Part shown: in pieces, positions 11,815 to 24,275 of the stretch | Position numbering within the stretch: the stretch's first letter is position 1 | Layout: each line of letters begins with the position of its first letter | NCBI GenBank assembly: GCA_021234155.1 | Contig: JAJEKV010000006.1 | Location: 7,967,003 to 8,031,002 of the forward strand | Direction: 5' to 3' | Source: Isoetes taiwanensis | Lineage: Eukaryota; Streptophyta; Lycopodiopsida; Isoetales; Isoetaceae | Length of the DNA stretch: 64,000 nucleotides | The notes under the pieces: generated by a model | Database searches by the model: none | What the model saw: the letters and a program-made list of their open reading frames with translations, nothing else | Told to the model about the DNA's origin: nothing | Made by a program: the position numbers and the translations under genes

Positions 11815-14346
11815 ATGGCATCGAAGACTCAGATTTCCGTAGAGGAGTTTAATACGTGGGACTGGGAGAGAATCTATGATCATATAGCAAAAATGTTTGT
11901 TGGGGATAAATTTCGGGAAGACAGGGAGGATAATCAAGGAGGTTTTAGAAGGCGGGGGGTGAATGGCATGGCATTCCTCAACCTTGGAGTGGACCATTGG
12001 ATGAAGCTCCCAAATGTGCCAATAGGCATTGCAAGTACAATGGTGGGAATAGCCAATGAGATTCTCCAACCAAGAGACAATCGTTCTGGCTCTGGCGCTG
12101 CTACTACATCTCCCACATCTGTACCATCTTCAGCAGGTGGTTCTTCCTTGCAAGGTCCTGGAGGATTTGTTGCAAAAGACCCAAAAATGGTGTATGGGAA
12201 GTCAATGAAAAGAAGTTCCACACACCTTGATTTGAAGAGGGCGGGTATGATCAAGAAAAGTGCGGACATGCTTGCTCAAAATAGTACAATCAGAGAATGG
12301 GCTGACAAGCACTTCCCAATATATGATGAAGTTGATTTGGGAGGGAGAAGACCGGGGATAGGAACTTAAGAGACGAGGTGGCGCGAGAGATACTAGCAAG
12401 TGGATCTATGAGGCCTATTAGGTTCAAGGATGGAACGACCGACATGCCTAGCGCGGATGTCGTTGCACAAAAGTAAGAGCTTGTAATGTTTATTTCTCTT
12501 GGTTTTATATAGCTTTTTCTGTTTTTTTTGAATGGCTTGCTTTCTTGAATGGCAGGATCTCAAAATACTTGCATGATAAGAGAGCTCGGTTTAAAGATGA
12601 AGCAAAAACGCCTAAGACACCAAGGACCTATGACTTTGGTGACACTACTGTGTATTTATATGGAAGCCACCGAATTTTAGAGTTAAGAGAGATGAAATTT
12701 TGTGATCGCATCTTTCATGTGTATCACAAAAGAGAGAAATATTTTGATCGACTAACGTCTATTGTGGGATTCTGGGTTGTACTTGGCATTGTGGAGGCTG
12801 TGGAGGATAGTGAAGTGCGTGAACTTGAAGTGTCCATCAAGCTTTTAGTACCTGAAGAAGATCTAAACAAAGAAATGTTTGTGCCTGGCCAAGATTTATC
12901 AGTTTTTGATCTAAAACTTGAGGTAAGTTCAGAGGTTATCTTGCATTTGCCTTTTTTTTTGTTGTTGACTTCTAGCTTCTTGTATTATAATTCTGCCATA
13001 TAGGAGAGGATCTTTTGGCCCGAATGTATGACAGATTTGCATGGAGATGTCATAAAATGAGAGGGAAGAAACAGAAGGTTAGGTTACGAAAGGGAGGCGA
13101 CCATGCTACTGCCACTGGTAGTTCTAGGAGCAAGGACAAAGAACAGCTGTTACAGGTGAAGGAGAAGCAGGTACAGGTTGAGGACGAGAACATAACGGTA
13201 AGAACGTGTTGTTAAGAGTGAACAGAGAGTAAACGATCTCATTAGAATTCTCATTTGTGAACGATCTTGTTGTCCTCGTAATGACAGAGAGTAACACTGA
13301 ATTTGCTGATCCGTGTTGTCCTTGTAGGCTTCAACAATGGGTGTTCCAGCAATGGGCATTCTTTTGGACTCTCAAGATCCAGCAAAGGATGCTCCACTTA
13401 TGAATGTTGTTGAGAAGAGCCATGATTACGAGGATGACAGGATCGATGATGAATTCTTGGGAGGGCTGAAAAGGACGAATGTGATAAGGACATTCTAAAA
13501 CGAGCAACGAGAGCAACGGCGAAGAAGATGTAAGTGTTAGTGGCTTCATGATATGTATTTGGTAGCAACGTCATTTGTTGATACCTTAGTCTAATAGGAC
13601 GGTGAAGATAAAATGCATGAAGGAGACATACTAGTCTTGTCCAATGAAGATGGCGATGAGGTTGCCTATGGGAAGGTGCAGTCGGATGACGATGAGTTAT
13701 TAATTCTAATACAGGGCGTGACTGACAAAGCAGGAAGGGATCTCCTCATTGCAATGGTCTCTTATCCTCCGAAGGCTCTTAGTTGGTCTTACGATAAGGT
13801 ATACTTTTCTCTAAACCATATTCCATCTTAATTTTGCTGTCAACTCCATTAAATGTCTGTTTATGCCATGAAAATTTCTCATAGATCTAAAATACCAATG
13901 ACCTTCATCCACAAGGCCTGCATGAATGCATAAAATCAAAACACTTGTAAATACAGCCTCAAGCCCTTTGCTTGAATATAATCTAATTAAAGGAATTTCA
14001 CAGATACGGAAATGGAATCAGGATGAGGATGAGGACAAATTGATGTTCTGTTTACCATCTTCCGTGATGAGTGGAAGAATAAACCGCAGCGGCGAGAGGA
14101 GTCCCTTGAGATATAAGAGTTCTTGCTGCATTTGTTACTAATGATTATCATAGGCGTGTCTCAAAGGAACGATCGGGACTTTTCGCACCACGTAAGTACC
14201 CTTGCAAGTTCAATCTTACATCCAAGAACATAGACGACTTCTTGAGAGAGTTCATCGAGCAATGCTTGGAGTTCAAGCTGCTATTTGTGAAGACGAATGC
14301 ATGGGAGGCAGATAAATTTGAGGAAAAAGATCTTCTTATGATGTAG
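11815..14346 (+). CDS. Multi-exon gene-like unit, unknown function (frameshifted)
   Basis: Exons inferred from splice signals and open frames: 11815-12472, 12556-12922, 13009-13197, 13328-13529, 13598-13798, then about 14004-14140 and 14155-14346. The first three junctions splice in phase, with GTAAG donors and CAG/GAG acceptors. The N-terminus begins MASKTQISVEEFNTWDWER. Residues around 90-115 are Ser/Thr/Gly-rich, and a Lys-rich basic stretch follows exon 3. The fifth exon contains EGDILVLSNEDGDEVAYGKV, reminiscent of a short domain seen near the C-terminus of plant CACTA-associated proteins (weak). It ends KFEEKDLLMM-stop. Frame breaks occur near 12360, 13480 and 14140, so it may be decayed or mis-assembled. 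It may be a transposon accessory gene rather than a host gene. Confidence 0.45.
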
Positions 14347-14739
14347 TTCTGTTCTTACTCTTTGGGTCTCTACATTTTAAATCTAGTTTGGGCAGAAATA
14401 TCTTTTGTCACTTCATGTTTTTCTATTGGATCTTTCTATAACTTAAAGTTATAATGGCCATGTATAATTTTCGTATACAATATAGCTATACCTCTATTTC
14501 CATATATGAATGTTTTGCACCTCTGTAGTTAATTAAATCTGTTCCTGCCATTCTTGAACCATTAGTTCTGTCATTGGAAGTGAATGCATGCATGAATAAG
14601 TGAAAAGCACATATTCATGCAAGTGCTTTTAATAGTGATGTCATTGGAACTGCATTAATTCACATGTACACCTTATAGAGGTTCGTCTTGCATCAATCCC
14701 TCTATCAGTAATGCCCTTATCGACAGCAACGGCATTGGG

Positions 14740-16071
14740 ATGACGATCATTGGGGAATATAAACAAGCAAGCTACAGGTTTGTAGACATGGATATGATAA
14801 AGAATAGCCACCTTCAGCAAATAGGCGGTGTTACCCCTGAAACATTGAAAATGGAGGGTGCAAGCAGTCATATTCAAGATTCCAAAACTGTGGAAAGGAA
14901 AAGGTCTGTTACAGAGACAGATCCGGGTATATTGGAAGACACAGTCAGGAAACCAAAATTTCAGACAAGGTATGCAGCTTTTTCTACCCCTCTACTTCCT
15001 TCCAGTTTCATTAAGCAGTTGGACAGGGTAGTACTAAGTTCTTTGGTGACATGTTCCAATTGACCTTATCGAACAGCTGTTATGACTATAGAACTGAATG
15101 GTTGACATGACTCTTAATCTACTGTAAATATAAAGATGTCAGAGGAAATACTTAAGTTTCTACATTTTATATTCTTGATGGGAATTGTAAAAGTAATTGT
15201 CACTCAGTCAGTCAGCTTCTTTCCTTCATACTCAGTTGGCACAGAAACTAACCCTAAGCGTTTAAGCACTTTTCCTTTATTGGTGCTTAGGAATAACGAA
15301 GGCTTGTGTCACCTAGGAGTCCCAATGAGGCTTGATTTTGGCCAAAGAGACACCAAGTTTTCAGGTTTAGTCTGCATAAGTTTGGATACCTTGAGATTTA
15401 GTTGACTGAAGTATTGAGATTAGATTGTTTGTGGCATGGTTGCAGATGACTTATCAACTTGAATATGATGGTGCCTCAAAAGGAAATCCCGGAAAGTCTG
15501 GTGCAGCAGCTTTATTGCGTCACCCAGATGGCCATATTGTATGTTCTTAAAGTCAGTCTTAGTCTGCAGCATTTGAAGTATATCTAGTCTTGTTTCAAGA
15601 ACATTGCCAGACAAATTGTAGGTTGCAAGTGAATTATAAAGCATAGTCAATTCATCGCATTTATCTCAAGTAGTGCATTTGCAGGCGTGGAAGGTCATGC
15701 TGCCACTTAAAACAACACCTGATGTGCACCTAGCCACATTGATAAGTTATTTTTATTCTGTTTATTTATATGTATATTTTTCTGTTCAAAATAATGATGA
15801 CGTTGTGTGGTATGTCAAAATAGGTTCGTGGATGCTGGAAAGTCAGAAATATCACATTATTACACGAAGAAGCAAATAAGCTGATTAAGGGTTTTGACAA
15901 TTTCTCGATTCACCAGGTTAGAAGGGTAAGGCTTTGTACCTTGTTCTGTAGCGGCCAGCCATTGATGAGCAGAAGTATCATTTGTTTTGAACTCTATAAA
16001 TGACATGTCACTTCTGTAGGATTCAAATACAGCAGCAGATGCATTGGCAAATATTGCTGCCAGTTCTTCAG
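14740..16071 (+). pseudogene. RNase H-like (RVT_3 type) gene pieces
   Basis: Four exon-like pieces on one strand. 14740-14969 is a linker-like stretch ending before GTATGC. 15446-15538 reads MTYQLEYDGASKGNPGKSGA, the first beta strand of type-I RNase H with the catalytic Asp in YDGASKGNPG. 15824-15925 includes GCWKVRNITLLHEEANKLI. 16020-16071 reads DSNTAADALANIAA, with the conserved ADALAN ending. All are flanked by plausible AG and GT signals. The central part with the second and third acidic residues is missing, so the unit is probably non-functional. The family resemblance is to plant RNase H-like proteins of the Polynucleotidyl transferase superfamily. Confidence 0.7.
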
Positions 16072-16552
16072 GTTGTCATCAAAGATCTACAATACTCTTT
16101 TTAACTTAATTTTATAACTTTTGCCAGAATGCTATATTAGAAGGTAATAATTAAATTTTTGAAATGGCAGCAGTAACAAGTTAGAGTTAACAAAGGCAGA
16201 TGCTTGCAGCCTGAGACACTTGGCTAATAGCAAACTTGCTGTTAATGCAGAAACGGTTGAAAGCCCAAGGTGTGGAAATGACCACAGGATGTGGATGCCT
16301 AGAAACAGTTCATCAAAGGCAAATGCTTGCAACTTAAGACACTCGGCTAATAGCAAACTTGCTGTTAAGAAAGTATTTTATAAATGTGTATTGAGTTATT
16401 TGTGGATAATAGAATCGGAATAAATTAGACCAGCTTGGTGCAGCAATTTTGAATTACTGTCACGAATGAGACATTGTGATTTATGAAGCAATAATGGCTA
16501 ACTTATCTAAGAAAATGTGAATTCAAGTTCTTATTTTGTTGATTTGTATTGA

Positions 16553-16980
<428 letters not shown>

Positions 16981-17176
16981 ATATCATGAGAAATCTGTCT
17001 CGTAAAGGTGATGACCAGCTTATTAATTTCTGGATATTCTTTTGCTATATGGTATGTTGATATAACAGGAGCATTTGTTCAATGTTCTTTCACTTACACT
17101 GCTAAATAACTTGAATTGAAGAGTTGAAGCATAATTCGGAAAGCCACATTTCTTTAAGTTTGAACTGTTCTGTGAA

Positions 17177-17308
17177 ATGCAGCTACATGGACTGAAGCCA
17201 GATAAAGTCACATATGCAAACATTTTTGTTGCATGTGCAGATGTCAGAGCTTTAGGATTGGGTAAGCTCATTCACTCATATCTCTTGAAAGCTTACCTAG
17301 TTACTTAG
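17177..17308 (+). pseudogene. Pentatricopeptide repeat (PPR) fragment
   Basis: The frame contains LHGLKPDKVTYANIFVACAD followed by VRALGLGKLIHSYLLK. This is a typical L/S-type PPR motif junction (G-x-K-P-D-x-V-T-Y ... A-C-A ... G-K-x-I-H). Such proteins bind organellar RNA in plants. Only about one and a half repeats remain before a stop, so this is a fragment. Confidence 0.8.
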
Positions 17309-17526
17309 TAACCTCACTGCATCGCATGTCCTGTGTAGGCTAAAGAAGAACTAGCTATTCAAGGAAAAGAATGAATGGTAGTAGGCAGGCTATGCTGGTG
17401 AACTCCACTTTTGTATAAAAATATGTAAGTTGTTTTATCCCGGGGTGGCGTTCAGATTTAGTTTAATTTAACGGAAAAATATTTGATATAATCCATTAGC
17501 TCAATTAATTGTTTTGAAATCTACAG

Positions 17527-17616
17527 GTCTCTCTTTTGCATGGTGATGGTCTAGAGTCCAATACATTGTGGACCGTTTTACAAATATGGCCAGCTGGATC
17601 AATCAATCTTCCGGAT
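17527..17616 (+). pseudogene. Exon-like piece of unknown origin
   Basis: A clean open piece between a TCTACAG acceptor and a GTAAGT donor. It reads SLLHGDGLESNTLWTVLQIW and then PAGSINLPD. I do not recognise the family. It continues the series of same-strand exon pieces from 14.7 kb. Confidence 0.35.
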
Positions 17617-17805
17617 GTAAGTATCATTTTCATTTAAAAGAGGTGAGTACTTTTTGTGTCTTGGAAGGGAACATCTCAAAATTGCAGCATAGACATTCTT
17701 CGTTATAATGTCAATACTTTGATTGGATACTACTTCATCTACATTATCAAAAGAATTTAATGAAACCACACTTTTGTTCTTAATTTGAAGTGCTATTTTC
17801 CTGTG

Positions 17806-17810
17806 TAGAT
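17806..17810. other. Target-site duplication TAGAT, left
   Basis: TAGAT directly precedes the TGTTGATATT start of the 5' LTR. The same five bases follow the 3' LTR at 30531-30535. Confidence 0.8.
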
Positions 17811-18256
17811 TGTTGATATTTGGGGTTCTTGGCATCACCTTGCAGCAGCAGTCCATGACTGCCGGATGCCACAAGGCTGCCACAAATGCTCATGGATCAA
17901 CAAAAGAAGATGGGAAGAACTCCAAGAACAAGAACAAAGCAAAGAATGAACAAAACAGAATCATATTGATGCTCCAAAAGGAGGTGCTCCAAAACGTGAG
18001 CGAAAACCTAAACAATGAGAGGAAATGCTCTCTCTATATAGTAGAGCAAAACCCTAACCCTAACTCACATCTCACCTACCACAGATCTAGGCTAAATCTG
18101 GGCCATAGATCGTGGGGTCCAATATGACAAAGACATGTGGCCTATGCCACCTACCACATATGTGGGCTAAATCTGGGCCCTAGATCAAGTGGTCTAATGT
18201 GATAAATACATGTGGCCTATGCCACTCATACATATGTTTAGCCCAAAGGGCTAACA
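17811..18256 (+). mobile_element. 5' LTR of an LTR retrotransposon
   Basis: This begins TGTTGATATT and ends GGGCTAACA, giving TG...CA ends. It is nearly identical to 30082-30530: by eye about ten differences, most of them in one short block. It contains a TATA-like CTCTATATAG at about 18030 and an AACCCTAACCCTAA telobox at 18048-18062. Sequence just after it (CTCCCCCCCACCACACC) has no evident tRNA-primer-binding site. Confidence 0.85.
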
Positions 18257-21200
18257 CTCCCCCCCACCACACCAAACTATGTAGAACCTTTATAACATCA
18301 GGTTAAACATTTACAACAGTGGCCAAAGTGAGGGGAGATAATGATAATGTCGCCGAAAATTCTTGAAAAATGCAAATGTCGATGAAGTACAGAAATCATG
18401 AGAGGTTGAGAAGGCTGTCACCACTTCTCTTGAGCTTGCCACAAGCTCCTTTAAAGCCATAGAAGTCGAATCTAAGGTTGAGAAGGCTGTCACCACTTCT
18501 CATAGAGCTTGCCACTAGCTCCGAATACATGCGCCAATCAAAGTGTCTTGTAAGGAGTTGAACAAAAATTTGGAAAGAAAAATTGTGGAAGGAGCGGAAG
18601 GCCCTGAGTCATCTTCACGCCATTTGTTGAACTTGAAAGAGTTTGAGCAGATAGTTGAACTTGAAGGAGTTGAAATTGAAGGGGCGGAAGGTTCTAAGTC
18701 ATCTTCACGCCATTTGTTGAACTTGAAAGAGGCTCAACCGCCATGTATTATGGACGGATGTGGTTGATCAAAATGTTGAACTTGAAAAAGGTGACACCAA
18801 AGAGAAATTGTTGAAATTGGCACATATTAACGCCATGTGGCCATGTGAGGTTGATGTCGAGAAGGGCGGAAGGCAGAATTCATCTTCACGCCATTGCAGG
18901 AACTTGAAATTTGTTGGTACAAAGGTGCAAAGCAGATCTAAGAATCGGGCAAAAGATATGCTCCAGATGCTGCTTGCGTCAAAAGTGGATCGAAAGTTGT
19001 GCTTGAAATCACGCCTTGAGGGGCCGTGACAGATTGTTGAACTCACGCCGTTGGGCCGTGATATTTGAAGTCATAGTTGCATGAAATTTTACCTCCAAAG
19101 GCATAATGGTAGGACTAAATATGCTGGTATGTGAAAAAATGGCTTCAACATTAGAAGGGGTGAAAAACACCAAAAATGTGGGCCATGTGGAATATTCAAG
19201 TGTCGAATTCTTTCTAGAAAGAAAATCATAAAGGATGTCGTTAAAAAAAACATGACAATGTGTTGACATTAGAGAATTGTTCCACGCCAGAGGATGGGCC
19301 GTGGGGTTTGATGCCGTGAGGGCCGTGAGGTATGATGTTGAGGTATGATGTTGAGGCCACGCCGTGGGGCCGTGGTTCACGCTATGAAGATATTGCAGAC
19401 GCGAAGCCACGCCGTGATGGCCGTGGGCATCTACGAAGGTTTTGCAGATGCACGCCTGGTAAGGTTTTGCAGATTGAAGCCACGCCGTGAAGGGCCGTGG
19501 GAGCTCCGCTGACGAAATTGATTGCCCTGGTGAGGGAGGAGAAGCCACGCCGTGACAGGCCGTGAAAGAAAATGTCCACGCCAAAAGGGCCGTGGTGATG
19601 CGTTACCATCGTGAGTGGTGAGATCTATGCCAAGGGGCCCTGGAAATCCGTCTGGTGTGGATGATCATCCAGGCAAGGAAATGGGTCGTGGACGCTGAAG
19701 AGCAATGGACTCTGGGCCGTGGAAGGCCGTGATGAGAGCAAAGACATGTGATTGCCGTGGAGAGTGCGTAAAGGTGGGTCGTGGAGTCTTTTGAAGCCAA
19801 GGCCGTGGGTGGGTGAATTTCTTGAGGGAGGGCCATCGCCGTGGCGAGCCCCGGTCTTAGTTGCTTGTTTGTCGTGGAAGTTCGAAGGTCGGAGAAGCCA
19901 CGCCATGATGGCCGTGGGGTAGCAGTTGTTGGATTTGCCATGAAGGCCACCATATTTGGAGAAAATGCCTTCCACGCCGTGAAAGCAATGGATCAAATAT
20001 GCCTTGCTTGATTTGACACTAGGCAAGGCTTGATGGTGGAGCTATGGCCGCAAGCAAAAGCTTATGGCCTGAATTTTCTTGACGGCAATGATCGAGCAGC
20101 CTTGTTTCTTTGACGATTTGATATGGAACGGAAAAACACAGACTCGCCTGGTGTTGCTAATGGAATTTGAGCAGGGCAGAACGATTTGCCCCTATGTCTA
20201 TCATGTCATGAGTGGGGCGAAAATATGGAGGTCGAATGAATATGGTCCTCGGGTCGGAAAGCATAGCAGAAAAATCTCCTTGTGTTGAGCGGAACCGAGG
20301 GACCTTGAGCTAAAAATTGTCTCCACAAACTCAAGCGCTTGTGGCCATGAGTCTTGGGCTTCGTGTTACGAATGGTTCGAAAATGCCGAGAAAGGATCTT
20401 GGAGCTGAAGAATTTATCCGACCCGGGATCGCTTAATCGTGGTTTGAGATGAATACAAAAGGTCTTAAATGGCTTTTACTGACCAATATTGGCAAATCAG
20501 GCGGTAAGAATCGGCTCCAATGTTGAATGGTGATCGACCACCGTGGTTTCATTGCGTTGTGTAAAAGCCAAATAATTTGGGATCATATTGTTGAAAAATG
20601 TGTCGATTTTGCAACCGAAAACTCGTGAAAATGGGGAGGTGTTAGAAAAAAATGTTGCGATTGCCATTGATATAACTTAGCCATGATTGGCGGACACATT
20701 ACTCGAAACGTAACATTGAATAGAGCCTGCGCTCACGGTTGTGTGTCCGTGAGCGAGCAATATCAAACTTGCGGAAAAACTTACGAACAAGAACCCTTGT
20801 GCTTGAATCTGCGGATGGATTTGAGAAGAGCTAAAAATTCCTCACGGTGCTTTTGCAGGGTACAAAGGGACGGTGAAGTTGATTCGATTCGCTGGAATAT
20901 GGCTGATGAGATCGTGTATTTGAGCCGAAATTCTGAAAGAGCCGTTGGGCCTCCTTTGTTTTTGTGGCTCGGTTGCTGTGGCTGAGAAAAAAATCCCAAA
21001 CATCCTTGAAACTGCCCATTACCAGATCAGAAACACTTGAAGGTGCCTATTAGCAGATCAGTGTATATGCTGACATTGCAAGAACGCCGTCACACTAACC
21101 CCAACATTTGGTCCACGGCTGAAAACAACAGTAAAAACAAAATACGAGTTGTTTTTTTGAAGATTTGGAAAAAACCTACGCGTAGTTATATGGGGGTGTG

Positions 21201-21490
21201 GTTTTCCAAGGATATACTGTAGTTTTTCTTAAGAATATGTAGTTTTTTTTTTTAAGAATGGGTGGTTTCTTAAGGAGGTGTACTGTCTTTTTTAAGGATG
21301 TGTTGTTTTCTCAAGCAGTATGGTTTTTTGAAGGGATGTTTTTTTTAAAGGTGTTGTTTTTTAAGGTAGTGTTTTTTTGAGATGTGGTTTTTTAAGGTTT
21401 TCTAAAAATCCATGTATGACCAAGTTGTCCACATGCCATTATTGCCACAAAGTGGCAGCATACAAGAGTTATATATGCTTGACACACTTC
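18257..21490. other. Internal region of the LTR pair: GCCGTG-rich, no pol gene
   Basis: No gag, protease, integrase or reverse transcriptase was seen. 18340-18750 has duplicated phrases (for example GAGAAGGCTGTCACCACTTC twice and TCATCTTCACGCCATTTGTT twice). 19020-19990 is studded with CACGCCGTG and GGCCGTGG motifs at irregular spacing. 21220-21400 is T-rich with TTTTTTAAGG repeats. Long frames here follow repeat composition. The structure suggests a non-autonomous element carrying foreign DNA. Confidence 0.5.
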
Positions 21491-21499
21491 ACTAGCATT

Positions 21500-22150
21500 T
21501 GACTTCAAACATGCTACCTAGGCTCCAACATGCCAAGGTAGCTCAAACATGCTAAGGTGGCTCCAACATGGCAACTAGGCTTCAACATGCCAAGGTGGCT
21601 CAAACATGCCAAGGTGGCTCCAACATGGCAACTAGGCTTCAACATGCCAAGGTGGCTCAAACATGCCATATAGTCTCCAACATGCCAAGGTGTCTCAAAC
21701 ATGCCAAGGTGGCTCAAACATGACACCTAGGCTTCTACATGCCAAGGTGGCTCAAACATGCCAAGGTGGATCAAACATGCCATGGGGATCCAACTTGTCA
21801 AGGTGGTTTCAAACATGCCACCTAGGCTCCAACATGCCAAGGTGGCTCAGGCATGCCAAGGTGGCTCCAACATGCCACCTAGGCTCCAACATGCCAAGGT
21901 GGCTCCAACATGCCACCTAGGCACAAACATGGCAAGGTGGCTCAAAGATGCCACCTAGGCTCCAACATATGCCACGTGGGCTCCAACATGCCACCTAGAC
22001 TCCAACATGCCACTTAGGCTCCAACGTGCCAAATATGCCACTTAGGCTCAAACATGCCAAGGTGGTTGAAACATGCCATGTGGGCTCCAACATGCCACCT
22101 AGGCTCCAACATGCCAAGGTGGCTCAGGCATGTCACCTAGGCATTCCAAG
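21500..22150. repeat. 19-bp minisatellite (AACATGCCANN...GGCTC)
   Basis: A head-to-tail array of about 19-bp units alternating between AACATGCCACCTAGGCTCC and AACATGCCAAGGTGGCTCA, with many point variants. CCTAGG and CCAAGG alternate at the unit centre. The same family recurs at 24270-25850 and, more decayed, at 34010-34430 and near 4380. Confidence 0.9.
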
Positions 22151-22389
22151 CGGTGACATGGCATGCCAACTAAGCAAGGCCAAGTTTTGACTAGGCCAAA
22201 AATGAAAAGATGTCCATCTTTGGTCTTTTCATTGGGTGATGTTGGCAAATTCTGGTTGACATGGCTAGATGGTGGTGATGTGGACATGATGACTAGAACT
22301 TTATGCAAGAAATATGATAACCTTTAGAATTTTTTGGTAGAGGAGTTTGGCAAGGGATAGAATAGAGGGATCTTGAACAACTTAAACGC

Positions 22390-23300
22390 TAACGCCTTTC
22401 CCCAAATCGAACCAGGCCAGGACTTTGCACAGCTTCCTCACCAGAGGGAGAGCCCAGACCCCAGGAGACGAACCTCAAAAAGGTTGCGGCGGTAGCCTTT
22501 CCTGCCAACGATCCGGGAGGGCAAATGCCAATGCCCCCTCTTCCCCCCCTCCTGGAGCTCGGTTTTCCCTATCCGACTGTTGAATCCACCGTTCAAGTAA
22601 CCTGCTTCAAGTAAATTCAAAAAAATCCAAGATCTGTCTGAAAGAACTTATCAAACCGCGAAGCGTCCTATGGTCGACCGTGTAGAAACCCAAGTGTTTT
22701 GTCGTTCGAGCAGTACAAAGGCTCCAGAATGGAGATTTGACTTCGCCATGTAATCCGAAATAGCAAATTTACCCTAGGAATCAAGTTATACGTTCATTTT
22801 TGGCAACAAAAGAAACACGAACCTCTACATGGCGGTTATTCGCAGACCACCTCTTAGGCCAATTGACTACGAACGTATTGGACATAAGCTACCTTGGTGC
22901 TTCTTGGAGAAAGAGTGGTCTTCCGCCCACAAAATTTGGTCTCGAGGGTAATGTCGATGTTTTGAGTCCATTGGCAGAGTCAGTTTATAGTTCAGGAGTG
23001 GGAGAGTTGCCCATCCGCGGGCCAAGGGCCTTGGGAGAGGACCTTTGGGGCGAACCGCCTACGGAAGGTTTTAAGGGTCCATCTTCTGGCATCAACACCC
23101 TCCCTCTACGTGATCACATTGTGCAAGATCCTGGTCAAATCTGACTAGGATATGGCCTCCGAAACGTAAACCCTGTGGTTTGCTAGGTTATTGAGGGTTT
23201 ACGTTATGGAGGTCGCGATTTAGTCGGTTGCACTTGGGACATGGTCAAGAAGCTGCAGTTAAAAACATGAAGCAATAGGAACTGAAGGAATGGGGTTTGG
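22390..23300 (+). repeat. Long inverted repeat, left arm (1.1-kb satellite-related)
   Basis: This arm pairs with 23375-24275 on the opposite strand. It contains blocks typical of the 48-62 kb array units, such as CCAGGACTTTGCACAGC, GGCCAATTGACTACGA, AATGTCGATGTTTTGAGTCC and CTCCAAAACGTAAACCC-like sequence. A transcript through both arms would fold into a hairpin of about 0.9 kb. Confidence 0.8.
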
Positions 23301-23374
23301 ATCTATTGGCCATCCCGAATGATCCCAAACAATTTTGCTACTGCAAAAGGCGCTCTTGGCTTCTATCTGTCATT

Positions 23375-24275
23375 ATGGGAGGAGGATAAATCCAAACCCC
23401 ATTCCGTCAATTCCTATTGCTTCGCGTTTTCAATTGCAGCTTCTTGGCCATATCCCAAGTGCAACCGACAAAAACTCGGCCTCCAAAACGTAAACCCTTC
23501 AATACCCTAGCAACACACAGGGTTTACGTTTCGGAGGCCATATCCTAATCAGATTCGACCAGGATCTTGCACAATGTCATCACGTAGAGGGAGGGTGTTG
23601 ACGCCAGAAGATGGACCCTTAAAACCTTCCAGACAGTTCACTCCAAAGATCCTCTCCCAAAGACCCTTGGCCACGGACAGGCAACTCTCCCACTCCAAAA
23701 TTGTAAACTAACTCTGCCAATGGACTCAAAACGTCAAGATTACCCTCGGGACCAAGTTTCGTGAGAAGAAGACCACTCTTTCTCCAAGAAGTGCCAAAGT
23801 AGCTCATCTCCAATACGTTCCTAGTCAATTGGCGTAAGAGATGGCTGCAGAATATTGTCATGTAGAGGGTTCATGTTTCTTTCGTTGCCAAAAATGACCG
23901 TATAACTTGGTCCCTAGGGTAATGTCACCATTCCGGACGATATGGCGAAGTCGAATCTCCATTCCGGAGCCTTTGTACTGCTCGAACGACAAAACACTTG
24001 GGTTTCTACATGGTCGAGCGCAGGACGCTTCACGGTTTGATAAGTTTCCCCGGACAGATCTTGGATTTTTTTGAACATGCTCGAAGCAGGTTACTTGAAC
24101 GGTGGATTCAACGGTCGGATAGAGAAATTGAGCTCCGGGAAGGGGGGCATTGGCATTTGCCCGCCCGAAGGAGCGCTGGCAGGAAAGGCTGCCTCGGCAA
24201 CCTTTCTGAGCTTCGTCCCCTGGGGTCTGGCCTCTTCCCTCTGGTGAGGAAGCCGCGCAAAGTCCTGGCCACGTG
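23375..24275 (-). repeat. Long inverted repeat, right arm
   Basis: Reverse-complement partner of 22390-23300. Matching landmarks include GGGTTTACGTTTCGGAGGCC (23519), CTCAAAACGTCAAGATTACC-like sequence (23725) and CTCTGGTGAGGAAGC (24239). The spacer between arms is only about 75 bp. Confidence 0.8.

Noticed and set aside
19009-19953. Minus-strand frames of 191 and 116 residues
   Set aside because: These are composed of GCCGTG/CACGGC repeat words, overlap one another in different frames, and show no domain.
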